From Curtobacterium sp. MCPF17_052 (lineage in GTDB: Bacteria; Actinomycetota; Actinomycetes; Actinomycetales; Microbacteriaceae), in assembly GCF_003234085.1 (NCBI RefSeq), contig NZ_QKSD01000001.1, forward strand, positions 186,001 through 250,000: a stretch of DNA of 64,000 nt, written 5' to 3'. Made by a program: the position numbers and the translations under genes. How positions within the stretch are numbered: the stretch's first letter is position 1; the number at the start of each line of letters is the position of its first letter. This document shows, one piece after another, positions 25,866 through 34,577 of the stretch. A model generated the notes under the pieces. The model searched no databases, was not told where the DNA came from, and saw only the letters and a program-made list of their open reading frames with translations.

Positions 25866-26017
25866 GCTGGCGGGTACTCCCTTGTTCGCGCGGTCCGTGC
25901 CCCCCACGCTACTCGCGGCGTGAGATGTCTCGACATCAAGATACCCGTCCTGTGGAGGAGCACCAGTGCCGACCGCACCTGTGGAGGAAGGGCACAGCCC
26001 CGCAGGGCTCCGGGGGC

Positions 26018-26506
26018 TCAGACCGTCAGGCGGAACACCCGGAGGCCAGCGGCCCGCAGGCCTGCCGTCCCGAGCCGTGTGCGCAGGTTCCGGAACGGTC
26101 GGCGGAACCCCGACTCCGCCGTGGCCACACCGAGCTGGTGCAGGACCTCCGCCGTCAGGGCGTGTTCGAGCTTCGGTGCGAGCCTGGTGACCCGCGAGAC
26201 GGTGATGACGATGCGGACCGCGCCAGGGCGGAGCAGGGGCTCGAGCAACTCGGCGGCCTCCTGCGCACGGTGGAACGCGGGGTCCTCGCCGGGCCGGCGG
26301 ATGGCGATGACGGCGAGTTCGGCACTGCCGCTCCCGTCCACCTCGGGCACGTCGTCGACACCGACGACGCGCATCCGTGTCGCGTCGACCCCGGCACGGA
26401 CGGCAGCCGCCCGCAGGACGGGGAGCAGGTCCTGGGTACCGGCGAGCACGACCTCCGCCGACCGCAGGTCGATGGGTTCGTGCCGCTCCCGCGGCGATCG
26501 GGCCAT
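26018..26506 (-). CDS. Hypothetical protein, possible CheY/RadC-unrelated small alpha/beta protein
   Basis: I do not recognise this 162-residue protein. It has alternating hydrophobic strands and helices ([51 protein letters not shown]) and a strongly basic C-terminus (about 12 Arg in the last 40 residues), compatible with nucleic-acid contact. No signal peptide or membrane segment. Codon usage is normal. It is divergent from the M23 peptidase gene, 147 bp apart. Confidence 0.55.
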   Translation of the reverse strand: MARSPRERHEPIDLRSAEVVLAGTQDLLPVLRAAAVRAGVDATRMRVVGVDDVPEVDGSGSAELAVIAIRRPGEDPAFHRAQEAAELLEPLLRPGAVRIVITVSRVTRLAPKLEHALTAEVLHQLGVATAESGFRRPFRNLRTRLGTAGLRAAGLRVFRLTV

Positions 26507-26653
26507 GAGGGGTCCTCTCCGTCGCTTGCCTCGACCCTACTGATCCACAGCCGGGAGGCCCGGATCCGGTCGCTCTCCGCACTCCCCGCCGCAGATGGCC
26601 GCGGAACGAGGGGCTGTACAACCGGACAGCTTGGTGCAGAATGGGCTCCGGCC

Positions 26654-27676
26654 ATGACTCCCCCAGATGCAGACCACCCCAGCAGCACGCCCGTCGTGCA
26701 CCTGACGCGTCGCGCTGCCCTGGCGGCGGAGCGGGCCGAGCAGACCGCCGCGACGAAGCCGCGCCTGCGCGCTGCGCGACCGGCAGCCGTCCCGGACGTC
26801 ACCACCCCGGTCGTCGCGACCCCGAACGTCACCACCCCGGTCGTCACGACCCCGGTCGTCACGCCCCCGCCCGTCACGCACGCCGACACCCGTGTCCGCC
26901 GGGTCCCGCGGCGGGCTGTCGCGATCGCCAGCACGACGACGGTCGGCACGGGAACCGCGAGCACCACGACTGCCGTCAGCCGCCGACGCGGAGCCCGCGC
27001 CAGCCGCCTGACCCTGACGAGCGCCGCCGCCGCCCTCGCCATGTTCGGTGCCGCCGCGATGCCCGCCCACGCCGGCACCGGGGGGTCCTCGGCGATCGCG
27101 ACCCTCGCCCCGGCGGTGAGCACCCAGGACTTCGCCGTCACCCAGGTGGCGCTCCCGAGCACCTCGCGCGACGGCTTCACGGTCGGCGGCGGTGTCGCGT
27201 CGACGGACGCCGGCGCCGTGGTGGCCGGTGAGACGGTGACCTACGGCGGCGCGATCCGCTCCCCGTTCCCGGGCCCGGTCCGGATGAGTTCGGGCTTCGG
27301 GTACCGCACCGCCCCGTGCGGCGCGTGCTCGTCCCTGCACCAGGGGCTCGACTTCAACCCGGGCATGGGCGCTCCGATCGGCGCCGTCGCCGCGGGCACC
27401 GTCCGGGTCTCGGGGATCTACTTCTCGTACGGCGAGACCGTCATCATCGACCACCAGGTGGACGGCCGGAAGGTCTCGACCCTGTACGGCCACATGATCC
27501 CCGGGTCGTCGCCCCTGCAGGTCGGCGACCGCGTGGAGCCCGGCCAGCTCATCGGCAGCGTCGGGTCCTCCGGTGTCTCGACCGGAGCCCACCTGCACCT
27601 CGAGGTCCTGATGGACGGCACCCTGCCGGTCGACCCGGCCGCCTGGCTCGCCGCCCACACCGGCCGCGCACTCTAG
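26654..27676 (+). CDS. M23-family peptidoglycan endopeptidase
   Basis: A 340-residue cell-wall hydrolase. The C-terminal M23 domain (about 205-335) has the zinc ligands His229 and Asp233 in HQGLDF and the HLH motif His313/His315, with His280 in YGH. The N-terminal 120 residues are cytoplasmic-looking and contain a VTTPVV repeat (residues 49-75); an internal hydrophobic segment (about 121-140, ending AHA) probably acts as signal or anchor. ATG at 26654 is in frame with these features. Acts outside the membrane on cross-bridges. Confidence 0.9.
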   Translation: MTPPDADHPSSTPVVHLTRRAALAAERAEQTAATKPRLRAARPAAVPDVTTPVVATPNVTTPVVTTPVVTPPPVTHADTRVRRVPRRAVAIASTTTVGTGTASTTTAVSRRRGARASRLTLTSAAAALAMFGAAAMPAHAGTGGSSAIATLAPAVSTQDFAVTQVALPSTSRDGFTVGGGVASTDAGAVVAGETVTYGGAIRSPFPGPVRMSSGFGYRTAPCGACSSLHQGLDFNPGMGAPIGAVAAGTVRVSGIYFSYGETVIIDHQVDGRKVSTLYGHMIPGSSPLQVGDRVEPGQLIGSVGSSGVSTGAHLHLEVLMDGTLPVDPAAWLAAHTGRAL

Positions 27677-27746
27677 CGAGCCGGTCTCCGAACCGGTGCC
27701 GGGCCTCCCGTCCGGTACCGGAGGGACGCACACGTAGCCTTGGCAC

Positions 27747-28655
27747 ATGGGTATCGACGTCCGCAACGAGATCCGCGACTTCCTGTCCAGCCGTCGAGCC
27801 CGGCTCACCCCGGACCAGGCCGGCATGCCGGCCTTCGGCGGGGGCACCCGGCGCGTCCCGGGACTCCGACGACACGAGGTCGCGATGCTCGCCGGCGTCA
27901 GCGTCGACTACTACACGCGGCTCGAACGAGGCACCCTGAAGGGCGTCTCCGAGGGTGTGCTCGACGGCCTCGCCACGGCGCTCCAGCTGGACGAGGCAGA
28001 GCGGGCGCACCTGGCGGACCTCGCCCACCTGGCGAACGCCGGTGTGAAGACCACCCACCGTCCGGTGCCGACGTCGGTGCGGCCGGCGGTGCAGCGACTG
28101 CTCGACGCGATCACCGGCGCCCCGGCGTGGGTGCGCAACGAGCGGCTGGACATCGTCGCCGCGAACACCCTCGGCCATGCGCTCTACGCCCCCGTCTTCG
28201 CCGGCGCCGGACGTCCGGTGAACACGGCGCGCTTCGCGTTCCTCGACCCCGCCGCCCGCCACTTCTTCCCCCGCTGGGAGCAGACCGCCCGCGACGCCGT
28301 GGCCGTCCTCCGCACCACCGCGGCATCGAACCCGTGCGAGCCCGGGCTGATGACACTGGTCAGCGAGCTCTCGGCGAAGAGCGAGGAGTTCCGCACCTGG
28401 TGGGCCGAGCACGACGTCCACGTGCACCGCTCGGGCCGGAAGCACCTGCACCACCCGATCGTCGGTGACCTCGAGCTGACGTTCGAGGCGCTGGACCTGG
28501 TGGCCGACCCCGGGCTGACGGTGTTCACGTACGGCGCCGACGCCGGGTCGGAGTCCGAGCGGTCCCTGTCGCTCCTCGGCACCTGGGCGGCCACCGAACT
28601 GGCGGAGCAGCGGGCCGCTGTGCGTTCGCCGGAGTCGGTCGACCAGGTCGACTGA
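27747..28655 (+). CDS. XRE-family regulator with MmyB-type ligand-binding domain
   Basis: A 302-residue regulator. Helix-turn-helix near residues 35-65 (GLRRHEVAMLAGVSVDYYTRLERG), followed by the MmyB-like ligand-binding region with WVRNERLDIVAANTLGHALY and the closing GDLELTFEALDLVADPGLTVFTYGA. This architecture is very common in actinobacteria, often next to an oxidoreductase it controls; here the next gene is a methyltransferase-like protein. A hairpin half-site (CCGGGCCTCCCGTCCGG) lies at 27700-27715 upstream. Confidence 0.9.
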   Translation: MGIDVRNEIRDFLSSRRARLTPDQAGMPAFGGGTRRVPGLRRHEVAMLAGVSVDYYTRLERGTLKGVSEGVLDGLATALQLDEAERAHLADLAHLANAGVKTTHRPVPTSVRPAVQRLLDAITGAPAWVRNERLDIVAANTLGHALYAPVFAGAGRPVNTARFAFLDPAARHFFPRWEQTARDAVAVLRTTAASNPCEPGLMTLVSELSAKSEEFRTWWAEHDVHVHRSGRKHLHHPIVGDLELTFEALDLVADPGLTVFTYGADAGSESERSLSLLGTWAATELAEQRAAVRSPESVDQVD

Positions 28656-28727
28656 GACCGGCCGGACCGACCGAAGCCGCCTGCAACCGACCGGTTGCCG
28701 CCGACCTGCCCGCCGTAGGCTGACGGC

Positions 28728-29486
28728 GTGACGAGGACTGCGGACGGACCAGCCGGCGACGCCGAGCGCGGCAGGATCGACGGCACCGTCGACGGCTCGT
28801 CCCGCCATCGTCGCCCGGAGCCGGTCTTCGAGCGGGCGATCCGGGTGGCGCTCGGGCAGGCCCGTACGGTCCTCCACGTCCGAGCCGGTGCGGAGGCGAG
28901 CGCAGATGTGGGCGCGGGTGCCGGGGCGTACGAGCCGCGCGACCGGGATCTGACCGCCGTCGAGCCTCCCGACGAGGCCCTGCCCTTCGCCGACGACTCG
29001 TTCGACGCCGCCTCGTCGGCCTTCACACTTCCCGTGTGGCCCGACCTGGAACGGGGTCTCGCCGAGGTCCGTCGGGTCGCCCGTGGGCCGGTCGTCCTGC
29101 TCACCCGCGACCCGGCGCGCATCGAGGACCACTGGCTCGCCGACTACGCCCCGGACGTCCTGGCACGGGAGGCCGGGCGTTGGCCGACACTCGACCGGAT
29201 CGTCGATGCCCTCGGTGGGGCGGTCACGACGACGCCAGTGCCGATCCCCTTCACGTGCGTCGACGGGTTCTCCGAGGCGTACTACGCCCGGCCGGAACGA
29301 CTGCTCGACGCCAGCGCGCGCCGGGCCGACCCGGCGTGGGCCTCGGTCGACGAGATGACCGCAGCCCGCTCGGTCGCCGCCCTCCGCACCGCGATCGAGG
29401 ACGGCTCGTGGGACGCCCGGTACGGCCGGCTCCGCGTGCAGCCCTCGTACGAGGGCTCCCTGGTGCTCGTCGTCGCCGAGCCGTAG
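28728..29486 (+). CDS. Class I SAM-dependent methyltransferase-like protein (degenerate motif I)
   Basis: A 252-residue protein with the later part of the Methyltransf_11 pattern: LPFADDSFDAASSAFTLPVWPDLERGLAEVRRVARGPVVLLTRDP is the usual motif II/III area. Motif I is poor: VLHVRAGAEASADVGAGAGAY replaces VLDLGAGTG plus the acidic loop, so SAM binding is uncertain. The C-terminal half (ASVDEMTAARSVAALRTAIEDGSW) resembles actinobacterial ubiE-like proteins. GTG at 28728 is used; short distance from the XRE gene suggests shared regulation. Confidence 0.72.
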   Translation: MTRTADGPAGDAERGRIDGTVDGSSRHRRPEPVFERAIRVALGQARTVLHVRAGAEASADVGAGAGAYEPRDRDLTAVEPPDEALPFADDSFDAASSAFTLPVWPDLERGLAEVRRVARGPVVLLTRDPARIEDHWLADYAPDVLAREAGRWPTLDRIVDALGGAVTTTPVPIPFTCVDGFSEAYYARPERLLDASARRADPAWASVDEMTAARSVAALRTAIEDGSWDARYGRLRVQPSYEGSLVLVVAEP

Positions 29487-29495
29487 GGTGCTGCT

Positions 29496-29575
29496 GTGAG
29501 CAACCGTTCCGAGGAGGTCGTCGGCGCCTGCGCCGACATCAGGGCCTGACGCCCCTGCCGTGTCATCGACACGGC
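29496..29575 (+). promoter_or_regulatory. Possible leader: 17-codon ORF followed by stem-loop
   Basis: A GTG-started open frame of 17 codons (29496-29549, SNRSEEVVGACADIRA after the start) ends eight bases before a stem GCCGTGTC-ATC-GACACGGC (29557-29575). The FBP gene starts 77 bases later. The arrangement resembles transcription attenuation, or the stem is simply the terminator of the methyltransferase gene. Confidence 0.35.
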
Positions 29576-29651
29576 GTCGTCGTCGACCCCTCCAGAACGA
29601 ACGCACCTGAGACGCACACTGCTGCGCCGGTGCCAGAACGACAGGCTCACC

Positions 29652-30131
29652 ATGCTCCCCGTCACCATCGAGGCCCTCCGCGCCTCCTTCGTCAACGCCT
29701 CCCGCCGAGAGCTCACCGACATGACCGTCCCCGACCTCGAGACGGTCGACTGGGACGACCTGACCTTCCTCGGCTGGCGGGACCCCAAGACCTCCCGCCG
29801 CGCCTACGCCGTCGTCCCGACGCTCGACGGCGCCCTGGTCGGCATCGTCCTCCGGCAAGCCGAGGCATCCCCACGCTCCCGTGCCCAGTGCTCGTGGTGT
29901 CAGGACGTGAAGCTGCCGAACGACGTCGTCTTCTACTCGGCCAAGCGCTCCGGTCCGGCGGGCCGGAAGGGCGACACCGTCGGCACCCTCGTCTGCCAGG
30001 ACTTCCAGTGCTCGCGGAACGTCCGGAAGACCCCACCGCCGGCGTACGAGGGCTACGACGTCGACGCCGCGCGACTCCGGCGCATCGAGGACCTGCAGCT
30101 CCGCGTCGCGGGCTTCGCCGCCGAGGTCTGA
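29652..30131 (+). CDS. FBP-domain protein (elongation factor G-binding, FusB-like)
   Basis: A 159-residue protein with the FBP C-terminal fold: a treble-clef zinc finger with Cys80/Cys83 (CSWC) and Cys115/Cys120 (CQDFQC), plus the helical N-terminus MTVPDLETVDWDDLTFLGWRDP. FusB/FusC of staphylococci bind EF-G and rescue it from fusidic acid; chromosomal actinobacterial homologues occur widely and their role is less clear. ATG at 29652 lacks a strong ribosome-binding site. Followed by a perfect 18-base hairpin. Confidence 0.85.
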   Translation: MLPVTIEALRASFVNASRRELTDMTVPDLETVDWDDLTFLGWRDPKTSRRAYAVVPTLDGALVGIVLRQAEASPRSRAQCSWCQDVKLPNDVVFYSAKRSGPAGRKGDTVGTLVCQDFQCSRNVRKTPPPAYEGYDVDAARLRRIEDLQLRVAGFAAEV

Positions 30132-30156
30132 ACCGGGACCTGGACCGCTCAGGGAC

Positions 30157-30198
30157 GGACGGGAGGCGCGGTGCCGGCCCGCACCGCGCCTCCCGTCC
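30157..30198. terminator. ACGGGAGGC-family hairpin, perfect 18-base stem
   Basis: GGACGGGAGGCGCGGTGC pairs exactly with 30181-30198 around a 6-base loop. It sits between the convergent FBP and SnoaL-like genes, three bases before the latter's stop codon, so it can serve both. Confidence 0.78.
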
Positions 30199-30200
30199 GG

Positions 30201-30620
30201 TCAGTGCGGCAGCGGTGGGTTGTCGAACGCGATGCGGAGCGTTGCGATCCGCCACACCTCGTCGGCCACGCTGAGCGTGAAGGTGGCCGTGCCCGTCGCG
30301 ACGATGACCGGCGCGGAGCCGTCGACGGCGATCAGCGTCAGGAGGGCGGTCGCCCGACTGGTCCCGTCCACGCCGCCCGTGATGACGGTGTTGGTGAGCA
30401 GGTGCCGCTGCTGGACGGGCGGACCGTCCGACGGTGTGGAAGCGAACCCGATGATGGCGTCCCGCCCGCGGATCGGGCCCATGACGACCTGGTCCCTGAC
30501 GGCGAAGAACCACTCGGCGTCGTCCCGGTGCACGGCGGCGAGGGCGTCGAGGTCGTGCGCATCGAGCGCCGAGCCGTACTGCGCGATGACCTGCTGGATC
30601 TCGTGGGTCGCGGCGCTCAT
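30201..30620 (-). CDS. SnoaL-like (NTF2-fold) protein
   Basis: A 139-residue single NTF2-like domain: IQQVIAQYGSALDAHDLDALAAVHRDDAEWFF is the typical first helix and cone opening, then GRDAIIGF and the closing strand VWRIATLRIAF. It could be a small isomerase, hydratase or ligand-binding protein; no catalytic dyad can be assigned by eye. ATG overlaps the stop of the quinone-oxidoreductase-like gene (ATGA), so both are co-translated and under the TetR regulator divergent from them. Confidence 0.82.
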   Translation of the reverse strand: MSAATHEIQQVIAQYGSALDAHDLDALAAVHRDDAEWFFAVRDQVVMGPIRGRDAIIGFASTPSDGPPVQQRHLLTNTVITGGVDGTSRATALLTLIAVDGSAPVIVATGTATFTLSVADEVWRIATLRIAFDNPPLPH

Positions 30621-31627
30621 GCGACGGTGAGCACGATCTTGCCTTCGAGGTGGCCTGCCGCGGCCCGCTCGTGCGCGAGCCGCGCGTCGGCCAGGGTGAA
30701 GGTGCTGTCGATCGCGACCCGCACGACCCCCGTCTCGAGGAGTTCGGCGAGCTGGGCGAGCTGGACACCGCTCGCTCGCACCTGGGTGCTCGAGACCGAG
30801 ACCTCCTCGGCCGCGGCCCGCTCGGGGTCGACGGGACCGAAGAAGACCGGGAAGAGCGCACCACCGCGCGTGACGTTCGCGAGGAACCGACCGGTGTCCG
30901 GCCCGCCGACGCTGTCGAGGACGAGGTCGAACTCCGCACCGGATCCCTCGGGGGGCGTCACCGTGTAGTCGAGGACCTCGTCCGCTCCGAGTTCCTCGAG
31001 GAACTGCCGATGCGCTCCCGAAGCGACCGCGACGACATGAGCGCCCTTCCACTTCGCGAGCTGGACGGCGATGTGGCCCACACCGCCGGCGGCACCGTTG
31101 ACCAGGACCCGGGTCCCCTCGTGCAGCGGCACCGGGCGGTGCAGCTCCGCTTGGAACGGCGGCACGGTGTCGTGCCCGAGCTCGATGAGGAACTGCCAGG
31201 CCGTCAGCCCCGCCATCGGCGCCGCGGCCGCGTGGACGTGGTCGATGCTCGCCGGCTTGTGCGCCAGGTCGGTCACCGGTGCCGCGACGTACTCCGCGTA
31301 CGCGTTCGCCGGGGCGTCCGGGAAGCGGATCAGGCCGAAGACCTCGTCGCCGGGCACGAAGTCCGTGACGTCGGGGGCGACCGCTTCGACCACGCCCGAT
31401 ATGTCCGAGCCGAGGATCAGGGGGTAGGCGAGGACGGGTCGCCACTCCGGCGGCAGGATCGTCATGCCGTCCCGCATGTACCAGTCCGGTGGGTTGAGCC
31501 CGATGGCGTGGACCCGGACGAGCACCTCGCCCGCCTGCGGCTCCGGTCGGGTCACCTGCTCGTACCGCAGGACCTCCGGTCCGCCCGGGGTGTGGACCTG
31601 GACTGCGTGCATCATCAACTCGGTCAT
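30617..31627 (-). CDS. NADP-dependent quinone oxidoreductase-like protein (zinc-free MDR)
   Basis: A 336-residue MDR enzyme. GroES-like half: VRVHAIGLNPPDWYMRDG and LILGSDISGVVEAVAPDV; nucleotide site VLVNGAAGGVGHIAVQLAKW near residue 160; final GKIVLTVA. Lacks alcohol-dehydrogenase zinc ligands. It starts at ATG 31627; a second in-frame ATG pair is 12-15 bases downstream. Divergent from a TetR gene with two operator-like palindromes in the 93-bp spacer, so it is probably TetR-repressed and induced by a small electrophile or drug. Confidence 0.88.
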   Translation of the reverse strand: MTELMMHAVQVHTPGGPEVLRYEQVTRPEPQAGEVLVRVHAIGLNPPDWYMRDGMTILPPEWRPVLAYPLILGSDISGVVEAVAPDVTDFVPGDEVFGLIRFPDAPANAYAEYVAAPVTDLAHKPASIDHVHAAAAPMAGLTAWQFLIELGHDTVPPFQAELHRPVPLHEGTRVLVNGAAGGVGHIAVQLAKWKGAHVVAVASGAHRQFLEELGADEVLDYTVTPPEGSGAEFDLVLDSVGGPDTGRFLANVTRGGALFPVFFGPVDPERAAAEEVSVSSTQVRASGVQLAQLAELLETGVVRVAIDSTFTLADARLAHERAAAGHLEGKIVLTVA

Positions 31628-31664
31628 CGTGTCTGCCTGTCGGTCATCTAGACTGGACCGAAGT

Positions 31665-31698
31665 GGACCAGTGGTCCGAATATATGGACCAGTGATCC
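31665..31698. promoter_or_regulatory. Two tandem TetR-type operators
   Basis: GGACCAGTGGTCC (31665-31677), a perfect odd palindrome, and GGACCAGTGATCC (31686-31698) are spaced 21 bases start to start, that is two helical turns. A further TGGACC half-site is at 31654. They lie between the divergent TetR gene and the oxidoreductase operon. Confidence 0.72.
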
Positions 31699-31720
31699 AG
31701 ATAGCAAACGAGGTGCCCGG

Positions 31721-32263
31721 ATGCGAGCAGACGCACGCAAGAACCACGACTCCCTGGTGGACGCGGCCGCCGCCGTCTTCGCAGAGGACGGTGCCGACGC
31801 GTCCCTCCGCGTCATCGCCCGTCGTGCCGACGTCGGCCTGGCGACGCTCCTCCGGAACTTCCCGACCCGGGACGCCCTGCTCGAGGTGCTGCTCCGCACC
31901 GGCTTCACGGAACTGGCTGAACACGGACGCGCCCTGATGACGGCCGACGACCCCCGCGCTGCGCTGCTCACCTGGGTCCGGGAGTTCGTCAGGAGCGCCG
32001 ACGTCTACCGCGGCGTCATCGACGTGATGGCGTCGGCGATCGACGACCCGGAGTCAGCCCTGCATGCCGCGTGCGTCGAGATGCGGGCGTCGGGCGCGGA
32101 GCTGCTCGCACGCGCGCAGCAGGCCGGGGTCGCTCGGTCCGACCTGGACGGCGACGACCTGTTCATCCTCGCCGCCGGCTTCGCGTGGACGCGCAGCCAG
32201 GCCTCCGCACCCGCTCGCCGCGAGCACGTCCTCGACGTGCAGCTCACGTCGCTCGGGACCTGA
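31721..32263 (+). CDS. TetR/AcrR-family transcriptional repressor
   Basis: A 180-residue regulator. The N-terminal helix-turn-helix reads SLRVIARRADVGLATLLRNFPTRDALLEVLL (about residues 28-58), with the NHDSLVDAAAAVFAEDG helix before it. The C-terminal effector domain (60-180) is of the type with a WVREFVRSADVYRGV segment. GAGGTG precedes ATG 31721. It is divergent from the quinone-oxidoreductase/SnoaL operon and likely autoregulates through the two palindromes upstream. Followed by a perfect 44-base palindrome. Confidence 0.92.
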   Translation: MRADARKNHDSLVDAAAAVFAEDGADASLRVIARRADVGLATLLRNFPTRDALLEVLLRTGFTELAEHGRALMTADDPRAALLTWVREFVRSADVYRGVIDVMASAIDDPESALHAACVEMRASGAELLARAQQAGVARSDLDGDDLFILAAGFAWTRSQASAPARREHVLDVQLTSLGT

Positions 32264-32307
32264 TCGCGGCCCCTCGGGTCCGACGACGTCACCGTCGTGA
32301 GTGACGA

Positions 32308-32351
32308 CGGACGGGAGGCCCGGTGCCAGCTGGCACCGGGCCTCCCGTCCG
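32308..32351. terminator. ACGGGAGGC-family hairpin, perfect 44-base palindrome
   Basis: Two exact 22-base halves beginning CGGACGGGAGGCCCGGTGCC, meeting at CCAG|CTGG. It is nearly identical to the palindrome at 23593-23644, differing only in the outer four bases of each arm. Sits between convergent TetR and aldo/keto reductase genes. Confidence 0.8.
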
Positions 32352-32364
32352 ACAGGTGGTCGCG

Positions 32365-33351
32365 TCAGCGACCGATGCTGGACATGTCGGGGTAGCGGTC
32401 CCCGGTCGGCAGCGGCAGCGACGTGAGCCGCTCGATCTGCTCGGCCGTGAGGGTGACCTCCGCACCGCCGACGTTCTCCTCGAGCCGCGAGACGCGCTTC
32501 GTGCCCGGGATCGGGACGATGTCGTCGCCCTGGGCGAGCAGCCAGGCGAGCGCGACCTGCGCCGGGGTGCCGCCGACCTCGTCCGCGATGCCCTTCACGA
32601 CGTCGACGATCGCCATGTTCGCCGCGAAGGCCTCCTGCTGGAAGCGCGGGTTCGCGGAGCGGAAGTCGTCCTCACCCAGGTCGGACGGCTTCGTGATGGC
32701 TCCGGTGAGGAACCCACGGCCGAGCGGCGAGTACGGCACCAGGCCGATGCCGAGCTCACGGAGGGTGTCGAGCACGTCACCCTCGGGGTCGCGCGTCCAC
32801 AGCGAGTACTCGCTCTGCAGGGCCGTGATCGGGTGGACGGCGTGGGCCTTCCGGATCGTGGCGGCACTGGCCTCGGAGAGACCGATGTGGCGGATCTTGC
32901 CCTCCTGCACGAAGCCGGCGAGCTGCCCGATGACGTCCTCGATCGGCACGGCCGGGTCGACGCGGTGCTGGTAGTAGAGGTCGATGTGGTCGGTGCCGAG
33001 CCGGCGGAGCGATCCCTCGAGGGCGACGCGGACGGACTCCGGCGCGCTGGAGATCGCGCGGGTCTGGGTCGGCGTCTGCTCGTCGGCCTCGTGGTGGTAC
33101 AGGCCGAACTTGGTGGCGATGACGACCTCGTCGCGGCGGCCGCGCAGGGCCTCGGCGAGGAGTTCCTCGTTCGTGTACGGGCCGTACGCCTCGGCGGTGT
33201 CGAAGAGCGTGACGCCGAGGTCGATGGCGCGGTGGATGGTGCGGATGGACTCGGCGTCGTCCGAGCCGGCACCCGAGTAGAAGGCGCTCATGCCCATGGT
33301 GCCGAGGCCGATCGAGCCGACCTGGAGGTCGGCGAGCTTGCGTGTCTGCAT
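32365..33351 (-). CDS. Aldo/keto reductase (AKR13-like)
   Basis: A 328-residue NADPH-dependent TIM-barrel reductase. The catalytic tetrad is visible: Asp and Tyr in [11 protein letters not shown], Lys in VIATKFG and His in DLYYQHRVD. The C-terminal cofactor site reads [18 protein letters not shown]. Start ATG 33351 precedes the standard [20 protein letters not shown] opening. Related genes are at 35202-36083 and 50494-51474, from different subgroups. Substrate is unknown; aldehydes or ketones are expected. Confidence 0.92.
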   Translation of the reverse strand: MQTRKLADLQVGSIGLGTMGMSAFYSGAGSDDAESIRTIHRAIDLGVTLFDTAEAYGPYTNEELLAEALRGRRDEVVIATKFGLYHHEADEQTPTQTRAISSAPESVRVALEGSLRRLGTDHIDLYYQHRVDPAVPIEDVIGQLAGFVQEGKIRHIGLSEASAATIRKAHAVHPITALQSEYSLWTRDPEGDVLDTLRELGIGLVPYSPLGRGFLTGAITKPSDLGEDDFRSANPRFQQEAFAANMAIVDVVKGIADEVGGTPAQVALAWLLAQGDDIVPIPGTKRVSRLEENVGGAEVTLTAEQIERLTSLPLPTGDRYPDMSSIGR

Positions 33352-33470
33352 GCGTGGTCCTTTCGTTCGCAGTCCCGGTGTACTCGCCTGCATCCGGTCG
33401 GAGGGAGGCACTGGCCGTGCCCGCCTGACGGGAATGCACGGCAGGGCGCCCGCGCACGACACCACGAACG

Positions 33471-33516
33471 CCGACGGACCCGGTCCGCGCGATGTGCGCG
33501 GTACCGGGTCCGTCGG
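33471..33516. terminator. Perfect 14-base stem terminator
   Basis: CCGACGGACCCGGT pairs exactly with ACCGGGTCCGTCGG around an 18-base loop. It lies 18 bases beyond the stop of the small membrane gene at 33534 and would terminate that gene before the aldo/keto reductase promoter. Confidence 0.72.
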
Positions 33517-33533
33517 GTGGTGCGAGCTGGTCG

Positions 33534-33920
33534 TCAGTGCTTGCGGAAGTACGCGTTCGACGCCGGCAGGAACATCAGGACGGTGGCGACGATGACCAGG
33601 ATCAACGTGATCGTCCCGAAGACCGAGAAGGCGGCGAAGATGCCGAGCAGCTGCAGGATCGCCAGGACGAGCAGCACGATGCGGGCCCAGTTCCGGCCGT
33701 CCCGCATCTTGAAGACGATGAAGAGCTCGACGAGTGCGATGACGATCGCGATGACCGCGCCGACCGTCAGCCCCGCGCGCATGGTCGTGTCGTCCGTCTG
33801 CGATCCGACGCCGATGACGTTGACGATGCCGCCGATGATGCCGACGACGACGACGATCAGCCAGAGGATGAACGAGACGGTGACCGTGGTCGGACGACCG
33901 GTCGCGGAGGTGGTGCTCAT
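33534..33920 (-). CDS. Hypothetical membrane protein, four spans
   Basis: A 128-residue protein of unknown function with four transmembrane helices: [20 protein letters not shown], a long second span ending in [39 protein letters not shown] and [17 protein letters not shown]. The motif [10 protein letters not shown] between spans two and three is seen in several actinobacterial small membrane proteins. ATG at 33920 begins MSTTSATG; an upstream in-frame start would add a polar extension without membrane character. Divergent from the thioesterase gene. Confidence 0.75.
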   Translation of the reverse strand: MSTTSATGRPTTVTVSFILWLIVVVVGIIGGIVNVIGVGSQTDDTTMRAGLTVGAVIAIVIALVELFIVFKMRDGRNWARIVLLVLAILQLLGIFAAFSVFGTITLILVIVATVLMFLPASNAYFRKH

Positions 33921-34024
33921 GTGGGCGTTCCCTTCGTGGCTCGGTGAGCCGTTTGCACTTGTGAACCTGAACGTAGTCTCCGAACGCACCGCTGTCCGTT
34001 TCGCGACGTGGTCGGATCGTCCCC

Positions 34025-34561
34025 GTGAACCTGATCTTCCGGCTCCTGTTGCTGACCCTGCGCGTGCGCCTCTCCCCGCGTCGCCGGCTGTCGCTGTGGG
34101 ACGAGTCGCGGACCCCGTTCCGCGTGACGCTCACGGACCTGGACCCGCTCCGACACGTGAACAACGGCAAGTACCTGTCACTGCTCGACCTCGGCCGCTT
34201 CGAGCTGATGCTCCGGTCGGGTGCCTGGCGCACCTTCGGTGAGCACGGGTGGTACCCGGTCGTCGCCGCGCAGACGATCACCTACAAGCGGTCGTTGACG
34301 CTCGGGCAGCGCTTCGAGTTGCGGTCGCGGGTGCTCGGTGTGGACGAGCGCGCCGTGTACATGGAGCAGACCTTCGTCCGCCACGGGAACGTCATCGCCC
34401 GGGCCGTCGTGCAGGCCCGGTTCCTCCGTCGGACGGGAGGCACGGTGCAGCCCGACGAGCTGCTCGCGGCCGTCGGTGGGTCACCCCGCGACCTGACCCT
34501 GCCGGGCTGGGTGACGGCGTGGGCCGGCGCCGTGCGGGTCAGCGGCGCCGGGAGGGCCTGA
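34025..34561 (+). CDS. HotDog-fold thioesterase-like protein
   Basis: A 178-residue protein of the acyl-CoA thioesterase (4HBT/THEM6-like) family. The motif [25 protein letters not shown] holds the conserved Asp and HVNN of the active-site helix; [21 protein letters not shown] is the following strand pair. The GTG at 34025 is followed by a hydrophobic [10 protein letters not shown] stretch that may be a membrane anchor. A half hairpin motif GGACGGGAGGCACGG is embedded in the coding sequence at 34431-34445. The next gene starts 16 bp downstream. Confidence 0.82.
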   Translation: MNLIFRLLLLTLRVRLSPRRRLSLWDESRTPFRVTLTDLDPLRHVNNGKYLSLLDLGRFELMLRSGAWRTFGEHGWYPVVAAQTITYKRSLTLGQRFELRSRVLGVDERAVYMEQTFVRHGNVIARAVVQARFLRRTGGTVQPDELLAAVGGSPRDLTLPGWVTAWAGAVRVSGAGRA

Positions 34562-34577
34562 GTCCTACGATCGGGCC

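Noticed and set aside
32323..34242. Frames starting [10 protein letters not shown] or MPAGTAPPVR at several sites
   Set aside because: These ATG starts fall inside the arms of the ACGGGAGGC hairpins, so the shared peptide is just the translated repeat, not a conserved protein start.
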